DNA of 64,000 nucleotides from contig JAFVHU010000150.1 in assembly GCA_017474385.1 (NCBI GenBank), positions 1 through 64,000 on the forward strand, in the 5' to 3' direction. The DNA is from Afipia sp. Its GTDB lineage: Bacteria; Pseudomonadota; Alphaproteobacteria; Rhizobiales; Xanthobacteraceae. How positions within the stretch are numbered: the first letter of the stretch is position 1; each line of letters begins with the position of its first letter. The notes under the pieces were generated by a model, which worked only from the letters and a program-made list of their open reading frames with translations, did not search any database and was not told where the DNA came from. Below are positions 11,584-20,499 of this stretch, piece by piece. Position numbers and translations under genes: made by a program.

Positions 11584-11700
11584 ATCACCGGGCTTGTCCC
11601 GGTGATCCCGGTCAATCAGGCGCGGTGCTCATCTTGTCGAGATGGCCGGACATAGGCGTTTTCAGAACGCCGTTCTTCGAACGGCTATGCCCGGCCATGA
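11584..11700. repeat. Palindromic repeats in the groES-groEL spacer
   Basis: Two hairpin units fill most of the 170-bp spacer. The first is ATCACCGGG-N5-CCCGGTGAT at 11584-11606. The second (about 11642-11699) has outer arms ATGGCCGGACATAG / CTATGCCCGGCCAT enclosing two inner hairpins (GGCGTTTTCAGAACGCC and GCCGTTCTTCGAACGGC). The arms resemble the unit at 34448-34528, so both belong to a dispersed intergenic palindrome family. Confidence 0.8.
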
Positions 11701-11718
11701 CAGCGTGCGGGCGGGTGC

Positions 11719-12015
11719 TTACTTCAGCACGCCCATGATGTCGGACTCTTTCATGATGAGGAGTTCCTCACCGTCGAGCTTCACTTCGGTGCCGGACCAC
11801 TTGCCGAACAGCACCGTATCGCCGGCCTTCAGATCGATCGGGATCAGCTTGCCGGCTTCGTCGCGGCCACCGGGGCCAACTGCGACGACCTGACCCTGCG
11901 AGGGCTTTTCCTTGGCACTGTCGGGAATGATGATGCCGCCTTTGGTCTTCTCTTCAGCGTCGATGCGCTTGACGACGACACGATCATGCAGCGGGCGAAA
12001 AATTGTCTTGGCCAT
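11719..12015 (-). CDS. groS: 10-kDa co-chaperonin GroES
   Basis: The 98-residue protein has the typical GroES outline: [33 protein letters not shown] (mobile loop about residues 17-33) and [32 protein letters not shown]. It caps GroEL as a heptamer. First gene of groESL, preceded by a CIRCE element and a sigma-70-type promoter. Confidence 0.98.
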   Translation of the reverse strand: MAKTIFRPLHDRVVVKRIDAEEKTKGGIIIPDSAKEKPSQGQVVAVGPGGRDEAGKLIPIDLKAGDTVLFGKWSGTEVKLDGEELLIMKESDIMGVLK

Positions 12016-12118
12016 CGGATGTCCTTTGGGCGTTGGTTAGGTAAGATTTGACGTGCGGCGGGGCGCGGGCCGTGGATAATGGGCTCAGCTAACCCCTTGA
12101 GGGGACGAAGCCTTATCC

Positions 12119-12145
12119 TTAGCAATCGCGCTCCAAGAGTGCTAA
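12119..12145 (-). promoter_or_regulatory. CIRCE element (HrcA operator) of groESL
   Basis: Read on the minus strand it is TTAGCACTC-N9-GATTGCTAA, the 9-9-9 CIRCE layout with a perfect left half and one mismatch in the right half. It lies just downstream of the predicted transcription start, the usual position, so HrcA binding should repress groESL without heat stress. Confidence 0.92.
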
Positions 12146-12156
12146 TGACGGGGCCG

Positions 12157-12185
12157 GGAATATGGGTTGCCGCCGATCCTGTCAA
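12157..12185 (-). promoter_or_regulatory. groESL promoter (-35/-10)
   Basis: On the minus strand a perfect -35 TTGACA (12180-12185) is followed after 17 nt by TATTCC (12157-12162). Transcription would start a few bases before the CIRCE element. Confidence 0.65.
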
Positions 12186-12335
12186 GCAAGGCTCTTAAGG
12201 CCTTGGTGAGGCCAATATAGGATGATCTGGAAACCATAAAGGGGAACGCTGCGTATTGACGGGGGTCAGCTCACGCAGTGTGACGGCGGGTCTGTCGGTC
12301 TGGCAGGCAGCCAAGTGTTCTTGCCGGGAGACACC

Positions 12336-12860
12336 ATGACCACAGTGAGCGAGCGTACCAAAGGCTCCAAGATCGTCACGCTGACAGCCATTTCGCTATT
12401 GTCGGGTTTTCTCGGTGCCTGCGGCGGTGGCGGTTTCGGCGGCTTCGGCGGCGGACAGGCCACGGTGCAGGAACCGGCCGTGGCGCCCGAAATTCCGGCC
12501 ACCATTCGCTCGGATGAAATCGTCGGACGGTGGGGTCTCGCTTCATTCCACAAACCGGACGACCGGACCCGCACCGAAGCTGCGGCGCGCGGGCAGTGCA
12601 AGAATCCCTACGTGATCGGGCAGGGCGCCACCGGCGGCGTTATCATGCATCTGCCGGACGAAGCCACGCCGCAGGAATTGCGCCTGAAGGGCAGCCAGAG
12701 TGGCAAGAATTACATTGGTCCGGCTGGTCCCGCTGGCGGGGAAAAGGATCGCGAGATCGTTTCGTTCGACGGGCGCGTGCTGATGACGCGGTTCATCGAC
12801 AAGGATGCGTCCAGCCGCTATGGAACCATGGTGTATGTGCGCTGCGCACCGCGGGCCTGA
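12336..12860 (+). CDS. Putative lipoprotein, conserved hypothetical
   Basis: The 174-residue precursor has a lipoprotein signal (LLSGFLGAC, with Cys29 as lipid site) followed by a Gly/Phe-rich linker (GGGGFGGFGGG). The rest contains EIVGRWGLASFHKPDDRTRTEAAA, then GQCKNPYVIGQG and a C-terminal TMVYVRCAPRA; two mature cysteines may pair. I do not recognise a named domain. The start at 12336 has GGGAGA 5 nt upstream; an in-frame GTG at 12315 is less likely. It is probably attached to the outer or inner membrane on the periplasmic side. Confidence 0.72.
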   Translation: MTTVSERTKGSKIVTLTAISLLSGFLGACGGGGFGGFGGGQATVQEPAVAPEIPATIRSDEIVGRWGLASFHKPDDRTRTEAAARGQCKNPYVIGQGATGGVIMHLPDEATPQELRLKGSQSGKNYIGPAGPAGGEKDREIVSFDGRVLMTRFIDKDASSRYGTMVYVRCAPRA

Positions 12861-12914
12861 AGCGAGAGGTCTGACGCCGGCGGACGGATAATCGACGTCG
12901 GGGAAGCAAGCGCA

Positions 12915-13163
12915 ATGGCCGGGGTGCAGTCGTCAAGCTCCGGCTCCGTTCGCGTCGTCATTGTTCTTTGCATCACACAAGTCCTGGGCTATGGGCGCGT
13001 GGTGGGCCGGATCGCCCGGCCGGCGCAGATTTGTCAGGCGCTGTCGCCGTTCGTACTGGCCTATGTGATCGGCCGCTGGTCCGGCCAGGTTGCCCTGGAA
13101 ATACTGATTGGCGTGCTGCTGGTGGCGCTCGCCTGCTTCGCCGTCTTGCGGCGGCCGTCATAG
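12915..13163 (+). pseudogene. Internally deleted MFS transporter remnant
   Basis: The 82-residue frame joins two pieces of a major facilitator protein. Residues 1-27 (ending VVIVLCITQVLGYG) look like the N-terminal start of the first helix of many MFS proteins. From about residue 28 the sequence jumps to RIARPAQICQALSPFVLAYVIGRWSG and a last helix ending CFAVLRRP, the usual end of such proteins. About 300 residues of a normal 390-400 would be missing, with the frame kept. The product would have only two or three helices and cannot be a transporter, so I call it a remnant; a new small membrane protein cannot be excluded. Confidence 0.6.
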
Positions 13164-13166
13164 GCA

Positions 13167-13197
13167 AAGAGCCCGGAAGCGTGGCCTCCGGGCTCTT
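13167..13197. terminator. Bidirectional terminator between the MFS remnant and cheZ
   Basis: A perfect 11-bp stem (AAGAGCCCGGA / TCCGGGCTCTT) with a 9-nt loop lies between the convergent genes, with short T runs on either strand. Confidence 0.7.
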
Positions 13198-13224
13198 CGA
13201 ATCTGTTCTGAGATATCGCGGCGC

Positions 13225-13995
13225 TTAGCCGAACATCGCGTCGATGTCGTCCTGCGAGGCGTGACCTTTGTCATCCACGCCCTTGGGCCCGTTCAGCAGC
13301 TTGGCGTCGCCGACGCGGGTGTCGATGATAGCGGGCGCGTGCTGCTTGATGGCATCGACGCCGCCCCAGATCTCCATCATGACGTTGATGTGATGCTCGA
13401 TGAACTTCATCGTCGTCATCACCTTGCTGATGCGCTGGCCGGTGAGGTCCTGGAAGTTGCACGCCTCGAAAATGCCGACGACGCGATCCTGGATTTCCTC
13501 GCTGAGCTGGACCTGCTGATCCGGTGACATGGTCTTGCCAAGCGCGCTGGCGGCCTGATCGATCGCCTCGGCGGCTTCAAGGATCTGCTGGGTGGCTTCC
13601 TCGGTGCCGCCGACGACGGCGCCCAATTCGCCGGTGACCTTCGCCATTTCGTCGCCGCTGAAGCTCTTGCCGTGAAGCACGGCGATTTCCTGCTTGGTGC
13701 GGTTGATGGCGTCGTGAATGAGATCAAGCTCGACCTTCAGCTTCTCGCACTGTTCGATCTGCGCGCGATAGCTTCCGAGCAACTGCTGGGCTTCGGTCAG
13801 TTCCTGTGCCGACGGGCTTTCATCCTGCTCCGCGACCGGGCCGCGATGATGCGACGCCATTTGCGCGCGAATGGCGCGCAGCTCGCTCATGATCTGATGA
13901 TGATGCGGCGTGACGTCGCTCTCATCGCGATCGAGCGTCGGCATGCCGACGGACTGGATTGCTTCAATACGGAATCGCTTACGTTGAACAGCCAT
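13225..13995 (-). CDS. cheZ: Protein phosphatase CheZ
   Basis: The 256-residue protein carries the CheZ active-site helix ACNFQDLTGQRISKV, with Asp183 and Gln187 in the positions that position water for CheY-P hydrolysis, and ends in the amphipathic SQDDIDAMFG, the CheY-binding tail. Residues about 60-150 are long charged helices as expected of the four-helix bundle. It should dephosphorylate CheY in chemotaxis signalling. I place the start at the ATG whose upstream GGGGAAA serves as ribosome site; upstream in-frame codons to 14109 are unlikely to be used. No other che gene is nearby, so it acts at a distance from its partners. Confidence 0.88.
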   Translation of the reverse strand: MAVQRKRFRIEAIQSVGMPTLDRDESDVTPHHHQIMSELRAIRAQMASHHRGPVAEQDESPSAQELTEAQQLLGSYRAQIEQCEKLKVELDLIHDAINRTKQEIAVLHGKSFSGDEMAKVTGELGAVVGGTEEATQQILEAAEAIDQAASALGKTMSPDQQVQLSEEIQDRVVGIFEACNFQDLTGQRISKVMTTMKFIEHHINVMMEIWGGVDAIKQHAPAIIDTRVGDAKLLNGPKGVDDKGHASQDDIDAMFG

Positions 13996-14283
13996 TGGTT
14001 TCCCCATCCCTGATGAGGCGTTTGTAACCCGGCGTGATTTAACGCGAGGTTTCATACGGAACTGTCGCTTCAATGAAGTATCCGATGGCGCACACCAACG
14101 GTTAACCATGCAGGGCTCGCGTTTATCGAAAATAAACGCTGTCGCGAAGAACAGGCCGTGCGTGTGGACGTGGTGAATCCTCTGAGCGGTTTTGTTTACC
14201 GAACCGACGCGCTTTTAACCTTAAATGTTCGTGTTCAGGCGCGCTGTCCGCGCGTCAACGACGAAACAGTACAGAGTACGTCG

Positions 14284-15096
14284 ATGTCCAAAAAATATTC
14301 CCTCGCGCTTGTTGCCGGCGCGGTGTGTTTCGGCGCCAGTTCAATGCAGGCTTTCGCGTTTGACGAAGATGTGCCTGTTCCAGAGCCTCGCGTGATTTAC
14401 GCGCAGCCAACGTCAACGCCTCCGATGCCGATCCGCGTTGCTTATAACGAGCGATCCAACTCCAACATGGGCGGCGGATTGATCGAGTTTTTGTTCAGCG
14501 GCGGTCAGTCCGGCGACCCGAATTATCAGGCGCCGCGCTACGAACAACGCTACGAGCAGATGCCCTCACGCGGCGGATTGCCGCCGATGGATCCCCAATA
14601 TCGCTACATGCGGCAGGGCGACGTCGGCATTGAGCCGGGCCGCCCGGGTATGGACCCGAAATTCGAAAAGCAGGTGGTCGAGTACGACGGCAGGCACGCG
14701 CCGGGAACGCTGGTGATCGATACGCCGAACAAATTTCTCTATCTGGTGCAGGGCGGCGGCAAGGCACTGCGCTACGGCATCGGTGTCGGCAAACCGGGGT
14801 TTGAATGGTCGGGCGTGAAGACGATCTCCGCCAAGAAGGAATGGCCGGCATGGACGCCGCCGCCGGAAATGCTCAAGCGACGTCCCGATCTGCCGCGCCA
14901 CATGGAAGGCGGTCCGGAAAATCCGCTCGGCGCGCGCGCGATGTATCTCGGCTCAACACTGTATCGCATTCACGGCTCGAACGAGCCCTGGACCATCGGC
15001 ACTGCGGTGTCGTCGGGCTGTATCCGGATGCGCAATGAAGACGTGATTGATCTTTACGGCCGGGTGAATGTCGGCACCAAGGTCATCGTGATTTGA
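14284..15096 (+). CDS. L,D-transpeptidase (YkuD / ErfK family)
   Basis: The 270-residue precursor has a signal peptide (MSKKYSLALVAGAVCFGASSMQAFA). A proline-rich linker follows, and the YkuD domain spans about residues 135-270: TLVIDTPNKFLYLVQGGGKALRYGIGVG at its start and the catalytic IHGSN...SSGCIRMRN with His230 and Cys246. It makes 3-3 cross-links in peptidoglycan or links proteins to it, in the periplasm. The start is chosen at the ATG giving the signal peptide; an upstream frame to 14158 would add 42 unlikely residues. It has its own terminator. Confidence 0.9.
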   Translation: MSKKYSLALVAGAVCFGASSMQAFAFDEDVPVPEPRVIYAQPTSTPPMPIRVAYNERSNSNMGGGLIEFLFSGGQSGDPNYQAPRYEQRYEQMPSRGGLPPMDPQYRYMRQGDVGIEPGRPGMDPKFEKQVVEYDGRHAPGTLVIDTPNKFLYLVQGGGKALRYGIGVGKPGFEWSGVKTISAKKEWPAWTPPPEMLKRRPDLPRHMEGGPENPLGARAMYLGSTLYRIHGSNEPWTIGTAVSSGCIRMRNEDVIDLYGRVNVGTKVIVI

Positions 15097-15118
15097 ACAA
15101 GACTGAACTTACAAAAGA

Positions 15119-15148
15119 ACGGCCGCTGAATTTCAGCGGCCGTTTTTC
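15119..15148 (+). terminator. Rho-independent terminator after the L,D-transpeptidase gene
   Basis: Long stem ACGGCCGCTG / CAGCGGCCGT with a 5-nt loop and TTTTTCTTT downstream. It also lies just beyond the convergent DUF2076 gene. Confidence 0.88.
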
Positions 15149-15169
15149 TTTGATTAGCTACGAAGGCAA

Positions 15170-15997
15170 TCAGGCGTAATCGCTGTCGCCGTCATCGACG
15201 TCATTGTAATCCTCGTCGTCATCCTGGTCTTGATCCTGGTCCTGATCGGCGTCGGCCTGTGCCTGATCGTAGGAACTCTGGCGCGGGCTGTCGCTCCCGC
15301 TCTTGCCAACGTCGTTGACGCCGGCGTCGCGTGCGAGGCTGCCCGAGGACTGGTTGTTGTCCCACGGCGTCTTGCTGCCGGCGGACTCCGCGGTGTTGCC
15401 AAAGCTTTGCTGGCTGCCGCCGCCCATCATGCCGCGGATGCTGTTCATCAGCATCGATCCGCCGATCACGCCGGCTGCGGTTGCCGCCGCCGTTCCGAGA
15501 AACGAGCCGCCGCCACCGGCATTGCCGCCGCCGAACAGTCCGCCGACCGGATTCCCAGCCCTTGGGTCATTCATACGCGGGTCGTTCATACGCGGATCAC
15601 CGCCCATGCGCGGGTCGCCGCCCATGCGATCGGCCTGGTTGAGCGCCTGACCGCTGTTCCAGACCGGACCCCGCTGCGCGCCGTCACCGGGACGAACGTT
15701 CGGCACGGAACCGCGGCTCTGGCCGGGGCCGAGAATGGTATCACGCATCGAATCGAGAAATCCGCCGGAGGGTTGCTGTTGCTGCGCGCCGCCTTCGAGT
15801 TCCTGAATGCGGGCGTCGGCGCGCCTGAGCGCCTCGTCCTGCACCAGCACAGTCTGCACGAGCGCATAGACAGCGTTCGGCGCGCGGCGCAAACCCTGCA
15901 TGATCGCAGCCTCTGCGTCCGGCTCGCGCGGTGAATTCTCGACCTTGGCGAGACGGTCGAACAGATCGTCAACCAGTTGGCGTTCCTGCGGTGTCAT
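15170..15997 (-). CDS. DUF2076 domain-containing protein
   Basis: The 275-residue protein begins MTPQERQLVDDLFDRLAKVENSPREPDAEAAI, the defining N-terminus of DUF2076. A coiled stretch (residues about 45-70) leads into a low-complexity middle with Asp-Pro-Arg-Met repeats (about 125-145), a glycine-rich segment (150-190) that could insert in a membrane, and a very acidic C-terminus made of QD/DD repeats. Function is unknown; members are described as periplasmic or envelope ligand-binding candidates only by prediction. The ATG at 15997 has a clear GAGGAGG upstream. Confidence 0.85.
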   Translation of the reverse strand: MTPQERQLVDDLFDRLAKVENSPREPDAEAAIMQGLRRAPNAVYALVQTVLVQDEALRRADARIQELEGGAQQQQPSGGFLDSMRDTILGPGQSRGSVPNVRPGDGAQRGPVWNSGQALNQADRMGGDPRMGGDPRMNDPRMNDPRAGNPVGGLFGGGNAGGGGSFLGTAAATAAGVIGGSMLMNSIRGMMGGGSQQSFGNTAESAGSKTPWDNNQSSGSLARDAGVNDVGKSGSDSPRQSSYDQAQADADQDQDQDQDDDEDYNDVDDGDSDYA

Positions 15998-16147
15998 GAT
16001 TCCCTCCTCAAGCATCCGGCATGCGAATGCGCGTCATGATGTAAGGCCGCATTGTGTCGGGTTAAGTCCCGGTCAGAATTAAATTTAGGAAAGCCGGTCA
16101 TCGCGGTGCGACAAAAAGCCGTAAGTCGCGCAATGAACCACCTTCTT

Positions 16148-16245
16148 CATCCTGAGGTGCGAGCACTAGCGAGTCTCGAAGGATGACTGTCAGGATGCTG
16201 TCGCCCTTCGAGACGCGGCGTCTGCGCCGCTCCTCAGGGTGACGG
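16148..16245. repeat. Dispersed palindromic repeat R1, copy 1
   Basis: A 98-bp element starting CATCCTGAGGTGC and ending in the near inverse GCTCCTCAGGGTG, with an internal inverted pair CTCGAAGG / CCTTCGAG. A second copy is at 23269-23369. It overlaps the last 12 bases of the deacetylase gene and provides that gene's final codons and stop. Confidence 0.88.
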
Positions 16246-17091
16246 CTTGTCGAGCGTGACGTTGCTTGCCGCAAGCAGACGCGGGAAATCGTCACTGCTC
16301 AGAAACGCGAATTCGCGTTCGCGCTGATGGGTGACGTCATCGAGGCTGACAAGCGTCTCGTCGACGAAACCGGGATGGCACATCACAAGGCCGCGGTTGG
16401 GGAGGCCATCGAGAAAGCCTTGCATCGCATCGGCGAATTCATGTCCCCGCACCATGTCATAGGCACCGGCGAATCCGGGGTTGAAAGCAATGCCGGCGCG
16501 GGTGCTTTTCTGGCGAAATGTTTCGCTCAGCACATCGAGCAGCAGCGCTTTTGGACTGTCGAGCCGCTGCGCCAGCGGCAATGTACGGCCGCACTGGCGA
16601 ACCCACGCGTTTGGCGCGGTGGCCTTCACCGCGACAAGAAACGCATCGCGGATTTGTGGAAACAGTTGCACGTGCTGGTGGCCGTCGATGTAGTCCGGCG
16701 CGCGGCCGAACATCTGCCTGAAGGCAGAAATTTGCGCCAGCAGTTCGGCCTGAATGATTTCCGGGTCGAGACGCCGCAGCAGGCTCGCACGCAGCAGTCT
16801 GCCGAGGGGCAAAAACTGTCCGCCGTTGAGCGGCTTGAAGTGCATGGTCAGCGGATGAAACGGCGCGGTCAGCGTCGCGTGCAATCCGATGGCGCAATCC
16901 GGACTGGCGGCAACCGCCTGCGTCAGGGCTTCGATCTCGGCGCGATCGACTGCCGCACCGACCACCATGACGGACGTGGCGTTGATCCTCTTCTGAATGA
17001 TCAGATCGCGGATCGCGCGATTGACGCCGGGACTCATGCCGTAGTCGTCGGCGCACAACCAGATGTGACGCGGCGGCGCACCCACGCTCAT
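16234..17091 (-). CDS. ChbG/HpnK (YdjC) family carbohydrate deacetylase
   Basis: The 285-residue protein shows the YdjC signature: ADDYGMSPGVNRAIRDLI near the N-terminus (metal-binding Asp pair), GLHATLTAP around residue 69 and DGHQHVQLFPQI around residue 139 (metal-binding His). It should remove acetyl groups from an N-acetylated sugar. Its start overlaps the stop of the upstream glycosyltransferase gene by 4 bp (ATGA), so the two are translationally coupled and probably act on the same glycan or lipid-linked sugar, possibly hopanoid- or polyprenyl-linked. The last codons are supplied by repeat R1. Confidence 0.85.
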   Translation of the reverse strand: MSVGAPPRHIWLCADDYGMSPGVNRAIRDLIIQKRINATSVMVVGAAVDRAEIEALTQAVAASPDCAIGLHATLTAPFHPLTMHFKPLNGGQFLPLGRLLRASLLRRLDPEIIQAELLAQISAFRQMFGRAPDYIDGHQHVQLFPQIRDAFLVAVKATAPNAWVRQCGRTLPLAQRLDSPKALLLDVLSETFRQKSTRAGIAFNPGFAGAYDMVRGHEFADAMQGFLDGLPNRGLVMCHPGFVDETLVSLDDVTHQREREFAFLSSDDFPRLLAASNVTLDKPSP

Positions 17092-18134
17092 TCAGCCGCG
17101 GTCTGCGGTGTCTTGTCGGCGGCGGCGGAGGTCTCGGCGCTTTTCACGCTGTGCTCCGCGACGAAGTAGATCGGTCGCGCCTTGATCTCGGACAGGATCT
17201 TGCCGATGTATTCGCCCATCACGCCGATCATGATGAGCTGCACGCCGCCGATGGTCATCAGGCCGACCACCAGCGAGGGATAACCGGGGACGGATTTGCC
17301 GTCGATAATTGTTTCCCAAAGTATCGACAGGCCGAACAGGAACGCCACGAACGCCAGCAGCAGCCCGAGCAGGCTCGCGACGCGCAGCGGCGCAACGGAG
17401 AACGACGTCAGCCCTTCGATGGAAAGACCGAGCAAGCGGCCGGGACTGAAGGTGGTGACGCCATGCGCGCGCGCTTCGGGCTCGTAGTCGACGCGAATCT
17501 GCCTGAAGCCGATCCAGGTTGCGAGGCCCTTGAAGAAGCGGTTGCGCTCGGGAAGCTGCTTGAGCGCGGCCGCCGCGCGCGGGGACAACAGGCGGAAATC
17601 GCCGGCGTCCGCGGGAATCTTCTGCCGCGAGCCCCAGTTGATCAGCGCGTAGAAGGTGCGCACGCCCATGCGCCGCAGCACCGATTCATTGTCGCGATGC
17701 GCCTTCGCGGTATAGACGACGTCATAACCGTCATTGATCCAGTGGCTGACCAGCCGCTCCACCAGTTCCGGCGCGTGCTGGCCGTCGCCGTCCATGAACA
17801 GCACCGCGCCGCGGCGGGCATGATCGAGCCCGGCCATCAGCGCTGCTTCCTTGCCGAAATTGCGCGACAGCGACACCACCTGCACGTCGAGGGCGGTCGG
17901 CGGCAGGCCGCGCGCGATGCTCAGCGTCGCGTCGGTTGAACCGTCATCGACATAGATGACTTCGCAGGCGAGGCCGTATTTCTGCTTGAGCGTGCCGGCG
18001 AGGGCGCAGAGACGCTCGTGCAGCCGAGCCAGACCGGCCGCTTCGTTGTAAGCGGGCACGACGATCGAAAGACCTTGCGCAGCCGGGGTGCGGCTGCTGC
18101 CTGACGGGTTCGAGACATCGGCACTCGGCGTCAT
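17088..18134 (-). CDS. Family 2 glycosyltransferase with two C-terminal membrane helices (DPM1/GtrB-like)
   Basis: The 348-residue protein has a GT-A fold start (LSIVVPAYNEAAGLARLHERL), the acceptor-side VIYVDDGSTD, and the DxD-type metal site FMDGDGQHAPE. Two hydrophobic helices lie near residues 245-270 and 285-310. This layout is that of polyprenyl-phosphate sugar transferases (GtrB, ArnC, Dpm1), which load a sugar on undecaprenyl phosphate at the inner membrane. The sugar is not predictable. It overlaps the deacetylase gene by 4 bp. Start taken at an ATG with AGGAA upstream; an upstream frame to 18191 lacks a better site. Confidence 0.87.
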   Translation of the reverse strand: MTPSADVSNPSGSSRTPAAQGLSIVVPAYNEAAGLARLHERLCALAGTLKQKYGLACEVIYVDDGSTDATLSIARGLPPTALDVQVVSLSRNFGKEAALMAGLDHARRGAVLFMDGDGQHAPELVERLVSHWINDGYDVVYTAKAHRDNESVLRRMGVRTFYALINWGSRQKIPADAGDFRLLSPRAAAALKQLPERNRFFKGLATWIGFRQIRVDYEPEARAHGVTTFSPGRLLGLSIEGLTSFSVAPLRVASLLGLLLAFVAFLFGLSILWETIIDGKSVPGYPSLVVGLMTIGGVQLIMIGVMGEYIGKILSEIKARPIYFVAEHSVKSAETSAAADKTPQTAAE

Positions 18135-18264
18135 CGTCGGTTTCCTAAGCATCCCTCGGGAGCATGATGATCCGGCATCACGCGCTCTCAAGTATCATAT
18201 GGTAGTTGCCGGGTGCTGTCGCCACGGTGCGCCCGCAGCGTGCGCTGCCGCAAATCGCCAAACC

Positions 18265-19242
18265 TTATTGCCCCAAGAATGTCTGGAGTTTGGCGAAAAG
18301 CGGATTGTCGCGATCGAACACATATTCCAACTCCGCGATGGACACCGTTTCCGCGCCGTGGTCGCGCAGAAGGCTGCTGAGCGCATAGAGCTGCGTCGGC
18401 GGACAGTGCAGCGTCACCATGCCCGACGAGGTCGGCCCACCGAACGGCGACACCACGCCGAACCGGTTGTGGGCCTCGGCCAGCAGGGCGTCGTTGCACG
18501 CCGCGAAGCGGGTGCGGACTTCCTTGTATTTGCGGGCGCGGGCGCTGGCGGCGATGTGATCGAGGATGACCCGCGCGGTTTCGCGGGCGCTGTCCGACCA
18601 GTCGGCATCGCGCGAGGCGACCAGATTGGCGTGGCTGCGCAGCATGACGCCGTCGTCGAGCACCTTCAGCCCGTTGGCGGCAAGGGTCGCGCCGGTGGTG
18701 GTGATGTCGACGATCAGTTCAGCCGTTCCCGCCGCGGGCGCGCCTTCGGTGGCGCCGGCGCTTTCCACGATGCGGTAATCGACGACGCCGTGGCTGGCGA
18801 AGAAGTTGCGCGTCAGGTTGATGTATTTGGTCGCTACCCGCATGCGGTGATTGTGCTGGGCGCGGAACGAGGTCGCGACGTCGTCGAGGTCCGCCATGGT
18901 GCGGACATCGATCCACGCCTGCGGCACGGCCACAACGACATTGGCGCTACCGAACCCGAGACTCTCGATTAGCATGACGCGCTTGTCGGCGTTGTGGATG
19001 TTTTCGCGGATCAGGTCCTCACCGGTAATGCCGAGGTGGACCGCACCGCGCGCAAGCTGTGCCGCGATCTCGCTGGCCGAGAGATAGGCGATCTCGACAT
19101 TGCCGAGGCAGGACATGGTGCCGCGATACTCACGCGAGCCGCGTGGTTTGGAGAGCGTCAGGTTCGCCTGCGCGAAGAAAGCCTCGGCGTTTTCCTGCAA
19201 GCGTCCCTTGGACGGGACGGCGACAACGAACGGCGTGCTCAT
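18265..19242 (-). CDS. hisG: ATP phosphoribosyltransferase HisG (long-type, 325 residues)
   Basis: The protein catalyses the first step of histidine synthesis from ATP and PRPP. It has the [15 protein letters not shown] start and the PRPP-binding segment [21 protein letters not shown]. Unlike the short form (about 210-230 residues) it has about 100 further residues ending in [36 protein letters not shown], which resembles the C-terminal ACT-like regulatory domain. Its start overlaps hisZ by 4 bp. A long HisG normally does not need HisZ, so this pairing is notable. Confidence 0.93.
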   Translation of the reverse strand: MSTPFVVAVPSKGRLQENAEAFFAQANLTLSKPRGSREYRGTMSCLGNVEIAYLSASEIAAQLARGAVHLGITGEDLIRENIHNADKRVMLIESLGFGSANVVVAVPQAWIDVRTMADLDDVATSFRAQHNHRMRVATKYINLTRNFFASHGVVDYRIVESAGATEGAPAAGTAELIVDITTTGATLAANGLKVLDDGVMLRSHANLVASRDADWSDSARETARVILDHIAASARARKYKEVRTRFAACNDALLAEAHNRFGVVSPFGGPTSSGMVTLHCPPTQLYALSSLLRDHGAETVSIAELEYVFDRDNPLFAKLQTFLGQ

Positions 19243-20381
19243 GCGGCGCTCCCTTGCGAAAGCGCTTCGATCCAGATCGAGAAGCCCACGGCTGGAATGG
19301 GCTCGCGCGAACCGAGCCGCGTCAGCAGCCCGTCATAGCGCCCGCCGCCGACCAGCGGCTCCGCGCCGTTGCCCCTGGCGTGCAGTTCGAATTCAAAGCC
19401 GGTGTAGTAGTCGAGGCCGCGGCCGAAGGCCGTGGAAAAGCGGATCGTCTTGGTGTCGATGCCGCGCGCGGCCATGAATCCGGTGCGGCTTTCAAACTGG
19501 TCGATGGCGGCATTGAGGTCGAGCTTCGCATCCGCTGCGAGCGTGCGCAGTTGAACTGCTGCGTCATCCGGCTCGCCGGCGATGCCGAGGAAACGCTCGA
19601 TCAGTTGCAGCGCGTGGCGCGGCAATGCGCCGCCCTTCAGGGTCGATTGTTCGAGAAAGCGGTCGGCGATTTCCGACACCGTGCGGCCGCCGACATTGCT
19701 GGTGCCCGCGATGGACATGAGATCGGTGACCAGCGCGAGCGCCGCCTTGCGGTCGGAGCCCGCGAGCGCCGCCAGCACGCCTTCATATTCATTGCGGGTT
19801 TTGCCGGTCTCCAGTGTCAGGCGCTGGAGATCCTGCGCGAGCGAAATCTTGCGGTTGAAATCCTTGATCAGCCGCCGCTTCCACACTGGATACAGATCGA
19901 GCGCGTCGATCAGCGCCGCGAACAAAGCAACGTCGCCGGTGCGGATGTCCACGCCGGTCACGCCGAATGCGGCTGCGGCTTCAAGACCGAGCGCCAGCAT
20001 TTCGGCGTCGGCGGCGGCGCGATCCTGACGGCCGAAGGATTCCACACCGGCCTGGTTGAATTCGCTGGCGGTGCCGCCGCGATAACGAAACACCGGACCG
20101 AGATAGTAAAATCCCGCCGGCGCACCCGCGCGCGATGAGGCGAGATAGTCCCGTGCTACCGGAATGGTGAGGTCCGGCCGCAGGCACAGTTCCTCGCCGC
20201 TGGCGTCGGTCGTCAGATAGAGACTTTTACGGATGTCTTCGCCGGACAGATCGAGAAACGGCTCCGCCGGTTGCAGGATTGGCGGGCGCGCATGGGTGTA
20301 GCCAGCCCGCGCAAATGTCTGCAGCAAGGCCTCCGCCTGTGCGGCGGACCCGGTCGCGGTTGCGGCACTGGTCTGGCTCAT
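19239..20381 (-). CDS. hisZ: ATP phosphoribosyltransferase regulatory subunit HisZ
   Basis: The 380-residue protein is a histidyl-tRNA synthetase paralogue without the anticodon-binding domain. It keeps the class II motif 2-like stretch [23 protein letters not shown] and the late motif [10 protein letters not shown]. HisZ forms a complex with short HisG and is needed for its activity and feedback control. It is the first gene of the hisZ-hisG pair; the 4-bp ATGA overlap implies coupled translation and equal amounts. Confidence 0.92.
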   Translation of the reverse strand: MSQTSAATATGSAAQAEALLQTFARAGYTHARPPILQPAEPFLDLSGEDIRKSLYLTTDASGEELCLRPDLTIPVARDYLASSRAGAPAGFYYLGPVFRYRGGTASEFNQAGVESFGRQDRAAADAEMLALGLEAAAAFGVTGVDIRTGDVALFAALIDALDLYPVWKRRLIKDFNRKISLAQDLQRLTLETGKTRNEYEGVLAALAGSDRKAALALVTDLMSIAGTSNVGGRTVSEIADRFLEQSTLKGGALPRHALQLIERFLGIAGEPDDAAVQLRTLAADAKLDLNAAIDQFESRTGFMAARGIDTKTIRFSTAFGRGLDYYTGFEFELHARGNGAEPLVGGGRYDGLLTRLGSREPIPAVGFSIWIEALSQGSAA

Positions 20382-20499
20382 TCTTCGGTATCCAACGGAA
20401 TGTAAAAGGCTTGAATCGGCAGTCCCTTAACATGGGAATGCCGGGGTTTCGACGACGATCCGGAAAAGGGCTTAATGAGAGGTCTTCCGGAATGCAACC

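Noticed and set aside
15230-15934. Plus-strand frame opposite the DUF2076 gene
   Set aside because: Antisense shadow of the low-complexity middle and acidic end of that gene; no ribosome site or domain.
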